A DNA stretch of 64,000 nucleotides from Streptomyces katrae (lineage in GTDB: Bacteria; Actinomycetota; Actinomycetes; Streptomycetales; Streptomycetaceae). Shown one piece after another: positions 24,499 through 32,338 of the stretch (positions within the stretch are counted from its first letter, which is position 1; every line of letters begins with the position of its first letter). The translations under genes and the position numbers were made by a program. The notes beneath the pieces were generated by a model, which worked only from the letters and a program-made list of their open reading frames with translations, was not told where the DNA came from and ran no database searches. The DNA lies in the NCBI RefSeq assembly GCF_002028425.1, contig NZ_CP020042.1:4811560-4875559 (forward strand), written 5' to 3'.

Positions 24499-26091
24499 CT
24501 AGAGGGGGATGTTGCCGTGCTTCTTGGGGGGCAGCGACTCCCGCTTGGTGCGCAGCTGCCGCAGCCCCTTCACCACGTGGGCGCGGGTCTCGGACGGCAT
24601 GGTCACCGCGTCGACGTAACCGCGCTCGGCGGCCGTGTACGGGTTGAGCAGGGTGTCCTCGTACTCGGTGATGAGCCGTGCCCGGGTCTCCTCCACCTCC
24701 TCCGGAGCGGCATCCGCGATCGTGCGCCGGTGCAGGATGTTCACCGCGCCCTGCGCGCCCATGACGGCGATCTGGGCGGTCGGCCAGGCCAGGTTCAGGT
24801 CCGCGCCGAGGTGCTTGGAGCCCATGACGTCGTAGGCGCCGCCGAAGGCCTTGCGGGTGATGACGGTGATGAGGGGGACGGTGGCCTCGGCGTAGGCGTA
24901 GATCAGCTTGGCCCCGCGCCGGATGATTCCGTTGTACTCCTGGTCGGTGCCGGGGAGGAAGCCCGGCACGTCGACGAACGTCAGGACGGGGATGTTGAAG
25001 GCGTCGCACGTCCGCACGAAGCGCGCGGCCTTCTCCGAGGCGTTGATGTCCAGGCAGCCGGCGAACTGCATCGGCTGGTTGGCGACCACGCCCACCGGGT
25101 GTCCCTCGACGCGGCCGAAGCCGGTGAGGATGTTCGGGGCGAACAGGGACTGCGTCTCCAGGAACTCCCCGTCGTCCAGCACGTGCTCAATCACAGTGTG
25201 CATGTCGTACGGCTGGTTCGCACTGTCCGGGATCAGCACGTCGAGTTCGAGGTCGGCGTCGGAGACCTCGGTGTCCGCCTCCTCCGGGAAGGCCGGGGGC
25301 TCGGAGAGGTTGTTGGACGGCAGGTACGCGAGGAGCGACTTCACGTACTCGATGGCGTCCTTCTCGTCGCCCGCCATGTGGTGCGCCACGCCCGAGGTGG
25401 AGTTGTGGGTGCGCGCACCGCCCAGCTCCTCGAAGCCGACGTCCTCGCCGGTGACCGTCTTGATGACGTCCGGGCCGGTGATGAACATGTGCGAGGTCTG
25501 GTCGACCATGACCGTGAAGTCGGTGATGGCCGGCGAGTAGACGGCGCCGCCGGCGCAGGGGCCGACGACCAGGCTGATCTGCGGGATCACCCCGGAGGCG
25601 TGGACGTTGCGGCGGAAGATCTCGCCGTACATGCCCAGCGCGCTGACGCCCTCCTGGATGCGGGCGCCGCCGGAGTCGTTGATGCCGATGACCGGGCAGC
25701 CGGTCTTCAGGGCGAAGTCCATCACCTTGATGATCTTCTGTCCGTAGACCTCGCCGAGGGCCCCGCCGAAGACGGTGAAGTCCTGGGAGAACACGGCCAC
25801 CGGGCGGCCGTCGACGGTGCCGTAGCCGGTGACGACGCCGTCTCCGTAGGGCCTGGTCTTCTCCAGGCCGAAGTTGGTCGACCGGTGCCGGGCGAACTCG
25901 TCCAGCTCGACGAACGACCCCTCGTCCAGCAGCAGGGCCACCCGCTCACGTGCCGTCAGCTTGCCCTTGGCGTGCTGCTTCTCGACGGCGCGCCCGGAAC
26001 CGGCGTGCGTGGCTTCCTCGACTCGGCGCCGCAGGTCCGCGAGCTTGCCCGCGGTCGTGTGGATGTCGATCGGCTCTGAGGGTTGGGACAT
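24499..26091 (-). CDS. pccB: propionyl-CoA carboxylase beta subunit
   Basis: The 530-residue carboxyltransferase shows the crotonase-fold acyl-CoA sites ([23 protein letters not shown]) and the C-terminal biotin pocket ([29 protein letters not shown]). Asp421 in GAYDVM corresponds to Asp422 of S. coelicolor PccB, where Asp favours propionyl-CoA and Ile broadens use of acetyl-CoA. So methylmalonyl-CoA is the likely product, supplying polyketide and branched-chain metabolism. The ATG at 26091 gives the normal family length. It leads an operon with pccE and probably mmpB and maf, and is divergent from birA. Confidence 0.95.
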   Translation of the reverse strand: MSQPSEPIDIHTTAGKLADLRRRVEEATHAGSGRAVEKQHAKGKLTARERVALLLDEGSFVELDEFARHRSTNFGLEKTRPYGDGVVTGYGTVDGRPVAVFSQDFTVFGGALGEVYGQKIIKVMDFALKTGCPVIGINDSGGARIQEGVSALGMYGEIFRRNVHASGVIPQISLVVGPCAGGAVYSPAITDFTVMVDQTSHMFITGPDVIKTVTGEDVGFEELGGARTHNSTSGVAHHMAGDEKDAIEYVKSLLAYLPSNNLSEPPAFPEEADTEVSDADLELDVLIPDSANQPYDMHTVIEHVLDDGEFLETQSLFAPNILTGFGRVEGHPVGVVANQPMQFAGCLDINASEKAARFVRTCDAFNIPVLTFVDVPGFLPGTDQEYNGIIRRGAKLIYAYAEATVPLITVITRKAFGGAYDVMGSKHLGADLNLAWPTAQIAVMGAQGAVNILHRRTIADAAPEEVEETRARLITEYEDTLLNPYTAAERGYVDAVTMPSETRAHVVKGLRQLRTKRESLPPKKHGNIPL

Positions 26092-26209
26092 CGGGGTCGC
26101 GGCTCCCTGTGTGGTGTCAACTGCCTGGTCAATTGATTGACTGCTGCTGGCTACTGGTGCGTAGCGTATCGGCGGGCATGGCGCTCGGCAGTGCGGCGTT
26201 TGACACACC

Positions 26210-26215
26210 TAGATT
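26210..26215 (+). promoter_or_regulatory. -10 of birA (leaderless)
   Basis: TAGATT ends 7 nt before the ATG at 26223, and no Shine-Dalgarno sequence is present. A leaderless transcript is predicted. Confidence 0.5.
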
Positions 26216-26222
26216 GGGTTGC

Positions 26223-27089
26223 ATGACTCCACAAGATGCTTCAGCCGGAGCGACCCCGGGACGCTGGTCGAACCTGGACCGGCCGCCCCTGAACGCCTCC
26301 GTCCTGTCACGGGCGCTGGTCGCCGCGGACGGCCTGTGGACCTCGCTGGAGGTCGTCGCCTCCACCGGGTCCACCAACACCGATCTGGCGGCGCGGGCCG
26401 CCGGGCTGCCGGAGGGGGCCGTGCTGGTCGCCGAGGAGCAGACCGCCGGTCGGGGACGGCTCGACCGCAGCTGGGTCGCGCCCGCCCGGTCCGGGCTGTT
26501 CTTCTCCGTGCTGCTCAAGCCGGGGCCGGGCGTGCCCGAGGAGCGGTGGGCGTGGCTGGCCCTGCTCGCCGGGGTGGCCACGGCGACGGGCTTGTCGCGG
26601 GCGGCGGGCGTGGACACGCTGCTCAAATGGCCCAACGACCTCCTGGTGACCGTCGAGGGCGAGGAGCGCAAGGCCGGCGGGATCCTCGCCGAGCGGGTGG
26701 GTGACGGGGTGGTCATCGGGATTGGCCTCAACGTGACCCTCACCGAGGACGAGCTCCCCGTGCCGACGGCCGGCTCGCTGGCCCTCGCGAAGGCGACCGT
26801 GACCGACCGGGAACCGCTGCTGAAGGCCGTCCTGCGGTCCCTGGAGGAGTGGTACGGGCGCTGGCGCGACGCCGCGGGGGACCCGGGGGAGAGCGGGCTG
26901 CAGGAGACGTACGCGGCGGGCTGCGCCACGCTCGGCCGGCACGTCCGGGCGGACCTGCCGGGGGGCCGGGAGCTCGTCGGCACCGCCGAGGCGCTGGACA
27001 CCGGCGGGCACCTGGTGATCCGGACGGCCGAGGGGGAGCGGGTGGCGGTGGGAGCGGGTGACGTGGTGCACCTGCGGCAGGTGAGGTAG
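26223..27089 (+). CDS. birA: biotin--[acetyl-CoA-carboxylase] ligase
   Basis: The 288-residue ligase lacks the N-terminal DNA-binding domain of bifunctional BirA and starts directly with the catalytic part. Motifs are STGSTNTDL, the biotin-adenylate loop AGRGRLDRSWVAP, LKWPNDLLV, KAGGILAE, and IGLNV, followed by a small C-terminal SH3-like domain. It attaches biotin to the LEAMKMEQ lysine of AccA2. It is divergent from pccB with about 130 bp between starts. Confidence 0.93.
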   Translation: MTPQDASAGATPGRWSNLDRPPLNASVLSRALVAADGLWTSLEVVASTGSTNTDLAARAAGLPEGAVLVAEEQTAGRGRLDRSWVAPARSGLFFSVLLKPGPGVPEERWAWLALLAGVATATGLSRAAGVDTLLKWPNDLLVTVEGEERKAGGILAERVGDGVVIGIGLNVTLTEDELPVPTAGSLALAKATVTDREPLLKAVLRSLEEWYGRWRDAAGDPGESGLQETYAAGCATLGRHVRADLPGGRELVGTAEALDTGGHLVIRTAEGERVAVGAGDVVHLRQVR

Positions 27090-27400
27090 AGGCTGGGTAT
27101 GAGGGCGGGGCGCGGGGTCCGGCCGCGCGGTCCGGCCGCGCGGGTCCCCTGTCCGGCCGAAGCGGGCACGAGGCTCTGAGCCGAGGCGGCGCGCCTGGGG
27201 AACGGGTCCGGGCGGGCGCAGGAAACCGTGGTGCACGAGCGGTTTCCGAGCACGCACGGGCCCGTGAACCGGGCTCCGGCGCCCCGGAGGCGAAGGGCCT
27301 CCCTAAGAGGGGTGAGTGAGCTACGGCACACCTGCCGTATGGTTTAGGCGATCCCGATCGGGCTCCCCGGAATGCGCACGGAATGGACAGGAGGCGGCCC
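27090..27400. other. 311-bp spacer upstream of cya
   Basis: It contains a duplicated GGTCCGGCCGCGC tract (about 27117-27146), a perfect 8-bp hairpin GGAAACCG/CGGTTTCC (27221-27228 / 27240-27247), the Crp-type site 27316-27329, a TATGGT -10-like hexamer (27338-27343) and the cya AGGAGG (27389-27394). No ORF of note is seen. Confidence 0.55.
27316..27329. promoter_or_regulatory. candidate Crp-binding site upstream of cya
   Basis: GTG-AGCTAC-G-G-CAC fits the S. coelicolor Crp motif GTG(N)6GNCAC exactly. It lies 72 bp before the cya start and just upstream of a TATGGT hexamer (27338-27343). The motif has only seven fixed bases, so chance is possible. Confidence 0.45.
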
Positions 27401-28558
27401 TTGACCGTCGGCGACTCAACGTCCAGCGCGTCCTCGTCCGGCTCCTCGGGCAGTCACGGGACACCGATCGGCCGGGACCGGCACACGCCCTTCCACGAGG
27501 TCGACCACGCGGCCCAGCCCACGGCAGATCCGCTCGCGATCCGGCTGGAGCAGCTCATCCTGGGCGCCGAGCGGCGCTACACGCCCTTCCAGGCGGCCCG
27601 GAGCGCCGGTGTGTCGATGGAGCTCGCCTCCCGCTTCTGGCGGGCCATGGGCTTCGCGGACATCGGGCAGGCCAAGGCCCTGACGGAGGCGGACGTGCTG
27701 GCGCTGCGGCGCCTGGCGGGCCTGGTGGAGGCCGGGCTGCTGAGCGAGCCGATGGCGGTGCAGGTGGCGCGCTCCACCGGGCAGACCACCGCCCGGCTGG
27801 CGGAATGGCAGATCGACTCCTTCCTGGAGGGGCTGACGGAGCCGCCCGAGCCCGGGATGACCCGCACGGAGGTCACGTACCCGCTGGTCGAGCTGCTGCT
27901 GCCGGAGCTGGAGGAGTTCCTGGTCTACGTGTGGCGGCGCCAGCTGGCGGCGGCCACGGGCCGGGTGGTGCAGGTCGCGGACGACGAGGAGATGGTCGAC
28001 CGGCGGCTCGCGGTGGGCTTCGCGGACCTGGTGGGCTTCACCCGGCTGACCCGGCGGCTGGAGGAGGAGGAGCTCGGCGAGCTGGTCGAGGCCTTCGAGA
28101 CGACGGCGGCGGACCTGGTCGCCGCGCACGGCGGCCGGCTGATCAAGACGCTCGGCGACGAGGTGCTGTACGCCGCCGACGACGCGGCGACGGCGGCGGA
28201 GATCGCGCTGCGGCTGATCGAGACGATGGAGGCGGACGCGCAGATGCCGGAGCTGCGCGTGGGCATAGCGTTCGGCACGGTGACGACCCGGATGGGCGAC
28301 GTGTTCGGGACGACGGTGAACCTGGCGAGCCGGCTGACCTCGATAGCGCCGAAGGACGCGGTGCTGGTGGACGGTGCGATGGCGGAGGAGCTGGGCCGCA
28401 CGGGTGCGGCGCCGAAGTCGGAGAAGGACGCCGAGAACGAGGAGGGCGGCGGCTCGTACCGCTTCGCGCTCCAGCCGATGTGGCAGCGGCCGGTGCGCGG
28501 ACTGGGTGTCGTGGAGCCCTGGTCGTTGACGCGGCGGACGCCTAAGATCCCCGGGTAA
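27401..28558 (+). CDS. cya: class III adenylate cyclase
   Basis: From the TTG at 27401, six bases after AGGAGG, the protein has 385 residues; an ATG at 27383 lacks a ribosome-binding site. After a disordered Ser/Gly-rich N-terminus, residues 45-150 form a helical regulatory domain (YTPFQAARSAGVSM...) resembling the autoinhibitory, pH-sensing region of M. tuberculosis Rv1264. The cyclase domain carries metal Asp209 (FADLVGFT) and Asp253 (LGDEV), Lys249 for adenine recognition, and FGTTVNLASRL with the transition-state Asn/Arg. It makes cAMP, which acts with Crp in germination and antibiotic control. Confidence 0.93.
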   Translation: MTVGDSTSSASSSGSSGSHGTPIGRDRHTPFHEVDHAAQPTADPLAIRLEQLILGAERRYTPFQAARSAGVSMELASRFWRAMGFADIGQAKALTEADVLALRRLAGLVEAGLLSEPMAVQVARSTGQTTARLAEWQIDSFLEGLTEPPEPGMTRTEVTYPLVELLLPELEEFLVYVWRRQLAAATGRVVQVADDEEMVDRRLAVGFADLVGFTRLTRRLEEEELGELVEAFETTAADLVAAHGGRLIKTLGDEVLYAADDAATAAEIALRLIETMEADAQMPELRVGIAFGTVTTRMGDVFGTTVNLASRLTSIAPKDAVLVDGAMAEELGRTGAAPKSEKDAENEEGGGSYRFALQPMWQRPVRGLGVVEPWSLTRRTPKIPG

Positions 28559-28567
28559 CGTTCGTTA
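28556..28567. promoter_or_regulatory. TAACGTTCGTTA palindrome
   Basis: TAACG and CGTTA are inverted around TT, overlapping the cya stop codon and lying 23 bp before the enoyl-CoA hydratase start. It could be an operator of that gene; unproven. Confidence 0.35.
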
Positions 28568-28589
28568 ACTTTTCCGGGGAGAGTGTGCC

Positions 28590-29399
28590 GTGGGCGGGAG
28601 CGAAGTCCGGTTCGGGGAGTTCGTGGCGGTGCGGCGGCACGGTGACGGCGGGGTGGTCGCGGAGCTGGTGCTGGACCGGCCCAAGGCGATGAACGCCGTC
28701 TCGACGGAGATGGCCCGCTCGGTCTCCGCCGCCTGTGACGCGCTGGCGGCCGATCCCGGCGTACGGGTCGTCGTGCTCTCCTCGACGCACGAGCGGGCCT
28801 TCTGCGTGGGCGCCGACCTCAAGGAGCGCAACTCGCTGTCGGACGCCGAGCTGGTGCGGCAGCGGCCGACCACCCGGGGCGCGTACGGGGGCGTGCTGGA
28901 GCTGCCGATGCCGACGATCGCGGCGGTGCACGGCTTCGCGCTGGGCGGCGGCTTCGAGCTGGCGCTGGCCTGCGACGTGATCGTGGCCGACGAGACGGCC
29001 GTCGTGGGGCTGCCCGAGGTGTCGGTGGGCGTGATCCCCGGCGGCGGCGGTACACAGCTGCTGCCGCGCCGGGTCGGGGCGGCGCGGGCCGCCGAGCTGA
29101 TCTTCACCGCCCGCCGGGTGGAGGCGGCCGAGGCGCTGTCCCTGGGCCTGGTCGACGAGGTGGCACCGGCGGGCACCGACCGGGCGCGGGCCCTGGAGCT
29201 GGCCGCGGCGATGGCGGCGAACTCCCCGGTGGGGCTGCGGGCGGCCAAGCGGGCGCTGCGGCTGGGGCACGGGATGGACCTGGCGGCCGGGCTGGAGATC
29301 GAGGACGCGGCCTGGCGCACGGTGGCCTTCTCGGGCGACCGGGCGGAGGGCGTGGCGGCGTTCAACGAGAAGCGCAAGCCGCAGTGGCCGGGGGAGTAG
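28590..29399 (+). CDS. enoyl-CoA hydratase/isomerase family protein
   Basis: The 269-residue crotonase-fold protein has the CoA-binding and oxyanion segments typical of the family: RPKAMNAVSTEM, AFCVGADLKER, AAVHGFALGGGFELALACD and GLPEVSVGVIPGGGGTQLLPR, the last holding a catalytic Glu position. It probably hydrates enoyl-CoA in fatty acid or branched-chain catabolism, although paralogues do isomerisation too. The GTG at 28590 follows GGGGAGAG. It starts 31 bp after cya in the same direction. Confidence 0.9.
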   Translation: MGGSEVRFGEFVAVRRHGDGGVVAELVLDRPKAMNAVSTEMARSVSAACDALAADPGVRVVVLSSTHERAFCVGADLKERNSLSDAELVRQRPTTRGAYGGVLELPMPTIAAVHGFALGGGFELALACDVIVADETAVVGLPEVSVGVIPGGGGTQLLPRRVGAARAAELIFTARRVEAAEALSLGLVDEVAPAGTDRARALELAAAMAANSPVGLRAAKRALRLGHGMDLAAGLEIEDAAWRTVAFSGDRAEGVAAFNEKRKPQWPGE

Positions 29400-29488
29400 A
29401 CGGACCGGCGGTGCGGCTTCCGCTTCACCCGGTGATTTCGGATTCACCCCATCTCGCGCTATCCATCACTTAATCGGATAAAACTCCC

Positions 29489-29494
29489 TAATCT
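29489..29494 (+). promoter_or_regulatory. -10 of the GGDEF gene
   Basis: TAATCT ends 6 nt before the ATG at 29501; the AT-rich stretch from 29465 is unusual for this region. A leaderless transcript is likely. Confidence 0.5.
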
Positions 29495-29500
29495 GGGGTG

Positions 29501-30616
29501 ATGGGAGTTGACGGACGGCTTCGGGCCGTCGTGGGCCTCGCGCAGGCCATGGCGGCGGCCTGCGTGCCGCGGGACAGTGTCCGGGCTGCCGCCCGCGGGG
29601 CGCGGCTGGCGATGGACGGCTCCTTCGCCGCCATCTCCGCCTGGGAGCGGGAGCGGGGCCGGCTGCGGGTCCTGGTGAACGAGGGGGAGCTGCGGCCCGG
29701 GGAGGAGGAGTTCCCCGAGGACGAGTCCTACCCCGTCCACGACTTCCCCGAGATCACCGAGTTCCTGCACGAGCGCTGGGTCGGGGGTGGCGGTCCGCAC
29801 GCCTGGGTCGACAGCGCCGACGGCGGCCGGCCGGGGCGCAGGGGGGCGGCCCTGCGGGCGCGCGGGCGCGGGACGTGCGTGGTGGCGCCGATCGTGCTCA
29901 GCGGGCGCGCCTGGGGGGAGCTGTACGTCGCCCGGAACGAGGGGCTGCCCGGATTCGACGACACCGACGCGGAGTTCGCGACCGTCCTGGCGGCCGTGGT
30001 GGCGGCAGGGCTCGCGCAGAACGAGCGGCTGGAGGAGGCCCGGCGGCTGGCCTTCACCGACCCGCTGACCGGCCTGGCCAACCGGCGGGCCGTGGACATG
30101 CGGCTCGACGAGGCGCTGGAGGAGCACCGGCGCACGGGGGCGGTGGTGAGCCTGGTCGTCTGCGATCTCAACGGCCTCAAGAAGGTCAACGACACCCTCG
30201 GGCACGCGACCGGCGACCGGCTGCTGGAACGGTTCGGCTCGGTGCTCAGCCTGTGCGGGGCCATGCTCGCGGGCACGCTGGTCGCCCGGCTGGGCGGGGA
30301 CGAGTTCTGCCTGGTCAGCGTCGGCCCGTCGGCGGACGAGGTGGTACGGGTCACCGAGGAGGTCTGCGTACGGGCGGCCGCGCTGGAGCTGGGGGAGGGC
30401 GTGGCCTGCGGGGTGGCCTCCACCGGGGACCCGATCGGGGCGGTGAAGTCCTCCCGGCGGCTGTTCCGGCTGGCGGACGCCGCGCAGTACAAGGCGAAGG
30501 CCGCCCGTTCGGTGGGCCCGGTGGTCGCGGGCCGGGACACGGCGGTGGTCCGGCTGGCCGACGCGGCGGCGCGCGAGGCCCCGGGGGAGCGGCGGCGGTT
30601 CCGGGGGCGGCAGTAG
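29501..30616 (+). CDS. GAF-GGDEF diguanylate cyclase
   Basis: The 371-residue protein has an N-terminal GAF-like sensor (about residues 10-175, including CVVAPIVLSGRAWGELYV), a linking helix, and a GGDEF domain (TDPLTGLANRRAVDMRL, DLNGLKKVNDTLGHATGD, VARLGGDEFCLV). The catalytic GGDEF is intact, so it should make cyclic di-GMP. No RxxD inhibitory site precedes GGDEF, so product feedback through that site is not expected. By order and architecture it resembles CdgE of Streptomyces (recollection, not checked). The ATG at 29501 is preferred; a GTG lies one codon upstream. Confidence 0.9.
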   Translation: MGVDGRLRAVVGLAQAMAAACVPRDSVRAAARGARLAMDGSFAAISAWERERGRLRVLVNEGELRPGEEEFPEDESYPVHDFPEITEFLHERWVGGGGPHAWVDSADGGRPGRRGAALRARGRGTCVVAPIVLSGRAWGELYVARNEGLPGFDDTDAEFATVLAAVVAAGLAQNERLEEARRLAFTDPLTGLANRRAVDMRLDEALEEHRRTGAVVSLVVCDLNGLKKVNDTLGHATGDRLLERFGSVLSLCGAMLAGTLVARLGGDEFCLVSVGPSADEVVRVTEEVCVRAAALELGEGVACGVASTGDPIGAVKSSRRLFRLADAAQYKAKAARSVGPVVAGRDTAVVRLADAAAREAPGERRRFRGRQ

Positions 30617-30628
30617 CCGGCGGGGTGG

Positions 30629-30661
30629 ATCCGTAAGCGGTGGGGTTGATCCGTAAGGGGT
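30629..30661. promoter_or_regulatory. paired direct repeat upstream of hutH
   Basis: ATCCGTAAGCGGT (30629-30641) and ATCCGTAAGGGGT (30649-30661) are spaced exactly 20 bp apart, about two helical turns, 34 bp upstream of the hutH -35. This is a good candidate for an activator or repressor site. Confidence 0.5.
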
Positions 30662-30694
30662 AACCGGCGGACCCGATCGTGACATTTTCAGCTA

Positions 30695-30723
30695 GTGACA
30701 TGAAGGGATTCAGTCCGTAGGGT
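30695..30723 (+). promoter_or_regulatory. hutH promoter
   Basis: GTGACA (30695-30700) and TAGGGT (30718-30723) have the ideal 17-bp spacer. The -10 ends 7 nt before the ATG at 30731, so the mRNA should be leaderless. A second GTGACA lies 16 bp upstream of the first. Confidence 0.65.
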
Positions 30724-30730
30724 GCTGAAT

Positions 30731-32278
30731 ATGGATATGCACACTGTCGTGGTGGGGACCTCCGGGACCACCGCCGAGGACGTCATCGCCGTCGCCCGAG
30801 GCAACGCGCGGGTCGAGCTGTCCGGCGAGGCGCTCGAAGCCCTCGGCCGCGCCCGCGAGATCGTCGACGCGCTCGCCGCCAAGCCCGAGCCCGTCTACGG
30901 CGTCTCGACCGGCTTCGGCGCCCTCGCCTCCCGGCACATCAGCCCCGAGCTGCGCGCGCAGCTCCAGCGCAACATCGTCCGCTCGCACGCCGCCGGCATG
31001 GGCCCGCGCGTCGAGCGCGAGGTCGTCCGCGCCCTGATGTTCCTGCGCCTGAAGACGGTGGCCTCCGGTCACACCGGCGTACGGCCCTCGGTCGCCCAGA
31101 CCATGGCCGACCTGCTCAACGCCGGCATCACCCCCGTCGTCCACGAGTACGGCTCCCTCGGCTGCTCCGGCGACCTCGCGCCCCTGTCCCACTGCGCCCT
31201 CGCGCTCATGGGCGAAGGCGACGCCGAGGGCCCCGACGGCACCGTCCGCCCGGCCGGCGAACTCCTCGCCGAGCACGGCATCGAGCCCGTCGAGCTCCGT
31301 GAGAAGGAGGGCCTCGCCCTCCTCAACGGCACCGACGGCATGCTCGGCATGCTGGTCATGGCCCTCGCCGACCTGCGGACCCTCTACACCTCCGCCGACA
31401 TCACCGCCGCCCTCACCCTGGAGGCGCTGCTCGGCACCGAGAAGGTCCTCGCGCCCGAGCTGCACGCCATCCGCCCCCACCCCGGCCAGGGCGCCGCCGC
31501 CGCCAACATGGCCGCCGTCCTGAAGGGCTCCGGGCTCACCGGGCACTTCCAGGAGGAGTCCGCGCCGCGCGTGCAGGACGCCTACTCCGTGCGCTGCGCC
31601 CCCCAGGTCGCCGGCGCCGGCCGCGACACCATCGCGCACGCCGCCCTCGTCGCCTCCCGCGAGCTGGCCTCCGCCGTCGACAACCCGGTCGTCCTGCCCG
31701 ACGGCCGCGTCGAGTCCAACGGCAACTTCCACGGCGCGCCCGTGGCCTACGTCCTGGACTTCCTGGCCATCGCCGCCGCGGACCTCGGCTCGATCGCCGA
31801 ACGGCGCACCGACCGGCTCCTCGACAAGAACCGCAGCCACGGCCTGCCGCCGTTCCTCGCCGACGACGCCGGCGTCGACTCCGGCCTGATGATCGCCCAG
31901 TACACGCAGGCCGCCCTGGTCAGCGAGATGAAGCGGCTCGCCGTCCCGGCGTCGGCCGACTCCATCCCGTCCTCCGCCATGCAGGAGGACCACGTCTCCA
32001 TGGGCTGGTCGGCGGCACGCAAGCTGCGCACCGCGGTCGACAACCTGACCCGCATCATCGCCATCGAGCTGTACGCGGCCACCCGCGCCCTGGAGCTGCG
32101 CCACGGCCTCACCCCGGCCCCGGCCAGCCAGGCCGTCCTCGCGGCGGTCCGCGCGGCCGGCGTCGAGGGCCCCGGCCCGGACCGCTTCCTGGCCCCGGAC
32201 CTCGCGGCGGCCGACGCCTTCGTCCGCGCGGGCGGCCTGGTGGCGGCGGTCGAGCCGGTGACGGGCCCGCTGGCGTAG
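30731..32278 (+). CDS. hutH: histidine ammonia-lyase
   Basis: The 515-residue enzyme deaminates L-histidine to trans-urocanate. It shows VYGVSTGFGALA, the cofactor loop YGSLGCSGDLAPLSH, QDAYSVRCAPQV and the final active-site region QEDHVSMGW. The self-forming MIO cofactor normally derives from Ala-Ser-Gly; here the triad is Cys145-Ser146-Gly147, which I recall from other Streptomyces enzymes. The ATG at 30731 is supported by the well-spaced promoter above. No other hut gene is next to it, and transcription stops at a strong terminator. Confidence 0.95.
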   Translation: MDMHTVVVGTSGTTAEDVIAVARGNARVELSGEALEALGRAREIVDALAAKPEPVYGVSTGFGALASRHISPELRAQLQRNIVRSHAAGMGPRVEREVVRALMFLRLKTVASGHTGVRPSVAQTMADLLNAGITPVVHEYGSLGCSGDLAPLSHCALALMGEGDAEGPDGTVRPAGELLAEHGIEPVELREKEGLALLNGTDGMLGMLVMALADLRTLYTSADITAALTLEALLGTEKVLAPELHAIRPHPGQGAAAANMAAVLKGSGLTGHFQEESAPRVQDAYSVRCAPQVAGAGRDTIAHAALVASRELASAVDNPVVLPDGRVESNGNFHGAPVAYVLDFLAIAAADLGSIAERRTDRLLDKNRSHGLPPFLADDAGVDSGLMIAQYTQAALVSEMKRLAVPASADSIPSSAMQEDHVSMGWSAARKLRTAVDNLTRIIAIELYAATRALELRHGLTPAPASQAVLAAVRAAGVEGPGPDRFLAPDLAAADAFVRAGGLVAAVEPVTGPLA

Positions 32279-32292
32279 GCCCACTGCGTGCC

Positions 32293-32338
32293 GCGAGGCC
32301 GCGCTCCGGGGGGTGCCCGGGGCGCGGCCTCGCTTTTT
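32293..32338 (+). terminator. intrinsic terminator of hutH
   Basis: GCGAGGCCGCGC (32293-32304) pairs with GCGCGGCCTCGC (32322-32333) and is followed by TTTTT (32334-32338). This is the most classical terminator in the window. Confidence 0.9.

Noticed and set aside
26199..26204. TTGACA as the -35 of birA
   Set aside because: It is only 5 bp from the TAGATT -10, and the hexamer 17 bp downstream falls in the coding sequence.
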